64,000 bases of DNA from NCBI RefSeq assembly GCF_032818155.1, contig NZ_CP102590.1, forward strand, positions 1 through 64,000, written 5' to 3'. This DNA is from Niallia taxi (GTDB taxonomy: Bacteria > Bacillota > Bacilli > Bacillales > Cytobacillaceae). Within the stretch, counting starts at the first letter, position 1. Each line of letters begins with the position of its first letter. The notes below the pieces were generated by a model. It was not told the DNA's origin, made no database searches, and saw only the letters and a program-made list of their open reading frames with translations. The position numbers and the translations under genes were made by a program. This document shows, in pieces, positions 61,521-64,000 of this stretch.

Positions 61521-63179
61521 ATGGAAGGGAAAAACAAAATAATTCGCGCCCCTCGAGGAACTACATTAAATACAAAAGGATGGGAGCAAGAAGCGGTATT
61601 AAGAATGTTAATGAACAACTTAGATCCGGCAGTTGCGGAGCATCCTGAAAATCTGGTTGTTTACGGTGGCATCGGGAAGGCTGCCCGAAACTGGACTGCA
61701 TTCGAGAATATTGTTGCATCCTTAAAATCGCTAGAGGACAACGAAACCTTGTTAGTACAATCAGGCAAACCAGTCGCCATCTTCAAAACGCATGAAGCTG
61801 CACCACGTGTCTTGTTAGCCAATTCTAATATTGTGCCAGCGTGGGCGAATTGGGAAACCTTTCACGAGCTTGATAAAAAGGGCTTAATGATGTATGGACA
61901 AATGACAGCTGGAAGCTGGATTTATATTGGCACACAAGGCATCGTTCAAGGAACATATGAAACCTTTGCTGAATGTGCAAACCAGCATTTTAACGGAACA
62001 TTAAAGGGGACAATTACTGTAACAGCAGGGCTTGGCGGAATGGGTGGAGCGCAGCCTTTAGCTGTCACAATGGCAGGCGGTGTATTAATTGGCATCGATG
62101 TTGACAGGAGCCGCATTGAAAAGCGGATAAAAACACGCTATTGTGATGTCCTTGTAGAAACATTGGATGAAGCAATCGCTAAAGCGGACGAAGCGAAAAA
62201 AGCAGGAAAACCGCTATCAATTGGGTTAGTCGGCAATGCTGCTGAGGTGCTTCCAGACATGATTAAACGAAGATTTATTCCAGATATCGTAACAGATCAA
62301 ACGTCTGCACATGATCCCCTTCATGGCTATTTACCAATTGGGTTTTCTTTAGAGGATGGGGAAAAGTTACGCAAAGAAAACGGAGCTGAATATGTAAAAA
62401 AATCAAAGGCTAGCATGGCCGTTCATGTTCAAGCAATGCTGGAGATGCAGCAAAAAGGTGCCATCGTTTTTGATTATGGCAATAATATCAGGCAGGTTGC
62501 TTTTGATGAAGGTGTTGAAAATGCCTTTGCTTTCCCAGGATTTGTACCTGCCTATATTCGCCCGCAGTTTTGTGAAGGGAAGGGGCCGTTCCGCTGGGTA
62601 GCATTATCTGGTGATCCAGAGGATATTTATAAAACAGATGAAGTCATCTTAAGAGAGTTTTCCTATAATGAACATTTATGTAATTGGATAAGGATGGCAA
62701 GAGAAAAAATTGAATTCCAAGGACTCCCGGCACGTATTTGCTGGTTAGGTTACGGGGAGCGTGCCAAATTTGGAAAAATCATCAATGACATGGTTGCGAG
62801 CGGAGAACTGTCTGCACCAATTGTGATTGGAAGAGACCATTTGGATGCAGGTTCTGTTGCTTCGCCAAATCGTGAAACGGAAGCAATGAAGGATGGCAGT
62901 GATGCAGTTGCAGACTGGCCAATCTTAAATGCATTACTTAATACAGCTGCTGGTGCAAGCTGGGTATCTGTTCACCATGGCGGCGGAGTTGGAATGGGCT
63001 ATTCTGTCCATGCTGGAATGGTTGTCGTCGCAGATGGTACAGAATTAGCAGGGCAGAGGCTTGAAAGAGTACTCACAACAGATCCAGGAATGGGTGTTGT
63101 CCGTCATGTTGATGCAGGCTATGAATTAGCAATAGAAGCAGCGAAGGAAAAAGGAATCAATATCCCAAATCTAAAGTAA
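61521..63179 (+). CDS. hutU: Urocanate hydratase
   Basis: The ATG behind GGAGG gives 552 residues, the family length. It begins [19 protein letters not shown]; the NAD+-binding region has [22 protein letters not shown] near residues 168-189 (key [10 protein letters not shown]), and the late part has [19 protein letters not shown]. HutU converts urocanate to imidazolonepropionate with tightly bound NAD+. It is the third gene of the hut operon, 14 bp ahead of hutI. Confidence 0.95.
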   Translation: MEGKNKIIRAPRGTTLNTKGWEQEAVLRMLMNNLDPAVAEHPENLVVYGGIGKAARNWTAFENIVASLKSLEDNETLLVQSGKPVAIFKTHEAAPRVLLANSNIVPAWANWETFHELDKKGLMMYGQMTAGSWIYIGTQGIVQGTYETFAECANQHFNGTLKGTITVTAGLGGMGGAQPLAVTMAGGVLIGIDVDRSRIEKRIKTRYCDVLVETLDEAIAKADEAKKAGKPLSIGLVGNAAEVLPDMIKRRFIPDIVTDQTSAHDPLHGYLPIGFSLEDGEKLRKENGAEYVKKSKASMAVHVQAMLEMQQKGAIVFDYGNNIRQVAFDEGVENAFAFPGFVPAYIRPQFCEGKGPFRWVALSGDPEDIYKTDEVILREFSYNEHLCNWIRMAREKIEFQGLPARICWLGYGERAKFGKIINDMVASGELSAPIVIGRDHLDAGSVASPNRETEAMKDGSDAVADWPILNALLNTAAGASWVSVHHGGGVGMGYSVHAGMVVVADGTELAGQRLERVLTTDPGMGVVRHVDAGYELAIEAAKEKGINIPNLK

Positions 63180-63193
63180 AAGGTTGAGATAAC

Positions 63194-64000
63194 ATGTCTG
63201 AATATCTATACATTAAAAATGCATCCCAAGTAATTACCGTAAGCGGAAGCAGTAATAAACCAAAGATAGGCCAAGAAATGTCTAATATAGGTGTAATAGA
63301 AAATGGCAGTGTGTTAATAAAAAAGGACAGAATTATCTATGTCGGCGCAAATCAAGTAGTAGAGCAATATGTTAGTAGATTAAGTGAACCAGTTGAGGTT
63401 ATTAATGCAGCAGGCAAGGTAGTAACACCAGGTTTAATTGATCCACATACACATATTGTTTTTGCTGGAAGTCGTGAGAAGGAATTAGAAATGCGCTTAA
63501 AGGGTGCAAAATACATTGATATTTTAAAAGCAGGAGGCGGAATATTAAGTACTACTGCCGAAACACGGCAAGCATCTGAACAACAACTAATCAGCGAGAC
63601 AGTTCCACGTCTGGACCGCTTCCTGCAATATGGAGTTACAACAATAGAGGCGAAAAGCGGCTATGGGCTGACGACAATGGATGAATTGAAACAGCTAAGG
63701 GTTGCCAAAAAACTGAATGACATTCACCCGATTGATCTAGTCTCTACATTTATGGGAGCACATGCTGTTCCACATGAGTACAAGGAAAATCCTGATGATT
63801 TTGTCCAATTAATAATTAAGGAAATGCTTCCGCTTGTTGCGAAGGAAAAGCTAGCAGAGTTTTGCGATGTGTTTTGTGAAGAGGGAGTTTTTACAGTTGA
63901 ACAGTCCAAGATAATATTAGAGGAAGGAAAAAAGCATGGGTTATTGCCAAAGATTCATGCAGATGAAATTGTCCCATTTGGTGGTGCTGAGTTAGCAGCA
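63194..64000 (+). CDS. hutI: Imidazolonepropionase, partial (cut by window end)
   Basis: From the ATG at 63194 the frame is open to the window end (269 codons). The N-terminus MSEYLYIKNASQVITV is followed by the amidohydrolase metal motif DPHTHIVFAGSREKELEMR, then GGGILSTT, EAKSGYGL and a histidine in PKIHADEIVPFGGAELAA. HutI hydrolyses imidazolone-5-propionate to formiminoglutamate. The full protein is usually about 420 residues, so about one third lies beyond the window. The ribosome site is AGGTTGAG. hutG and the permease, if present, would follow. Confidence 0.95.
   Translation, partial: MSEYLYIKNASQVITVSGSSNKPKIGQEMSNIGVIENGSVLIKKDRIIYVGANQVVEQYVSRLSEPVEVINAAGKVVTPGLIDPHTHIVFAGSREKELEMRLKGAKYIDILKAGGGILSTTAETRQASEQQLISETVPRLDRFLQYGVTTIEAKSGYGLTTMDELKQLRVAKKLNDIHPIDLVSTFMGAHAVPHEYKENPDDFVQLIIKEMLPLVAKEKLAEFCDVFCEEGVFTVEQSKIILEEGKKHGLLPKIHADEIVPFGGAELAA

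Noticed and set aside
1..64000. CRISPR array, tRNA, rRNA, insertion sequence or prophage
   Set aside because: I saw no regularly spaced repeats, no tRNA cloverleaf with CCA-type end, no rRNA words, and no transposase, integrase or phage structural genes.

Overview
The window is AT-rich DNA with short intergenic gaps, AGGAGG-type ribosome binding sites, frequent TTG/GTG starts and many hairpin-plus-T-run terminators. This points to a low-GC Gram-positive bacterium of the family Bacillaceae. Gene content agrees: Amj lipid II flippase, HutP-controlled hut operon, YdfJ/YdfH/YdfI, KtrD-like K+ channel, MneS-like Mn2+ exporter, MocR, AzlCD, and a diapo-carotenoid desaturase. The genus (Bacillus, Niallia or a relative) is inference only. 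I see no rRNA, tRNA, CRISPR array, transposase or prophage.

Layout. 0-1.6 kb: end of a carotenoid cluster (glycosyltransferase tail and a CrtN/CrtP-type oxidoreductase). 1.8-4.5 kb: membrane proteins (TRIC/YvgT family, Amj, CBO0543-like). 4.7-8.1 kb: a worn zone of small unrecognised genes and gene remnants, with one intact VOC protein. 8.1-9.3 kb: a regulator and a membrane-anchored cysteine hydrolase. 9.5-13.7 kb: a Gfo/Idh/MocA - ThuA - Gfo/Idh/MocA operon with a divergent AraC regulator, probably for a sugar or sugar derivative. 14.1-22.2 kb: KtrD-like transporter, phosphatase, a small membrane protein, and the ydfJ-ydfH-ydfI efflux/two-component module. 22.3-25.9 kb: beta-glucoside PTS unit (GntR regulator, EIIC, 6-phospho-beta-glucosidase). 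26-37.8 kb: mixed single genes (SMI1, MocR, MFS, FAD monooxygenase, diguanylate cyclase, class I aldolase, GNAT, RidA, isochorismatase-like, SRPBCC).

38-41.9 kb: a drug-type MFS pump, a WapI-like immunity gene coupled to a gene with an in-frame stop, and an SDR. 42-45 kb: a remnant HTH gene, a second copy of the small KRRWW membrane protein, a MEDS-domain protein and an Mn2+ exporter. 45.1-51.3 kb: RpiR regulator, two translationally coupled Gfo/Idh/MocA dehydrogenases, a divergent PTS EIIC and an orphan sensor kinase; shared palindromes suggest one regulon. 51.3-55 kb: DHA2 pump with divergent TetR regulator, and an alcohol dehydrogenase with a MerR-type promoter. 55-58.9 kb: TrmB regulator with AzlC/AzlD exporter, then a GNAT-MerR pair. 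59.2-64 kb: hutP-hutH-hutU-hutI, cut by the window end.

The strongest leads are regulatory: a 16-nt element present three times around trmB-azlCD, a YdfI-like direct repeat ahead of ydfJ, an RpiR/HexR-like palindrome between the Gfo pair and the PTS gene, a 19-bp-spacer MerR-type promoter at the alcohol dehydrogenase without a neighbouring AdhR, and a small family of degenerate MITE-like repeats. No clear new multi-gene system was found. The nearest candidates are the ThuA/Gfo operon and the WapI-like pair with its in-frame TGA.
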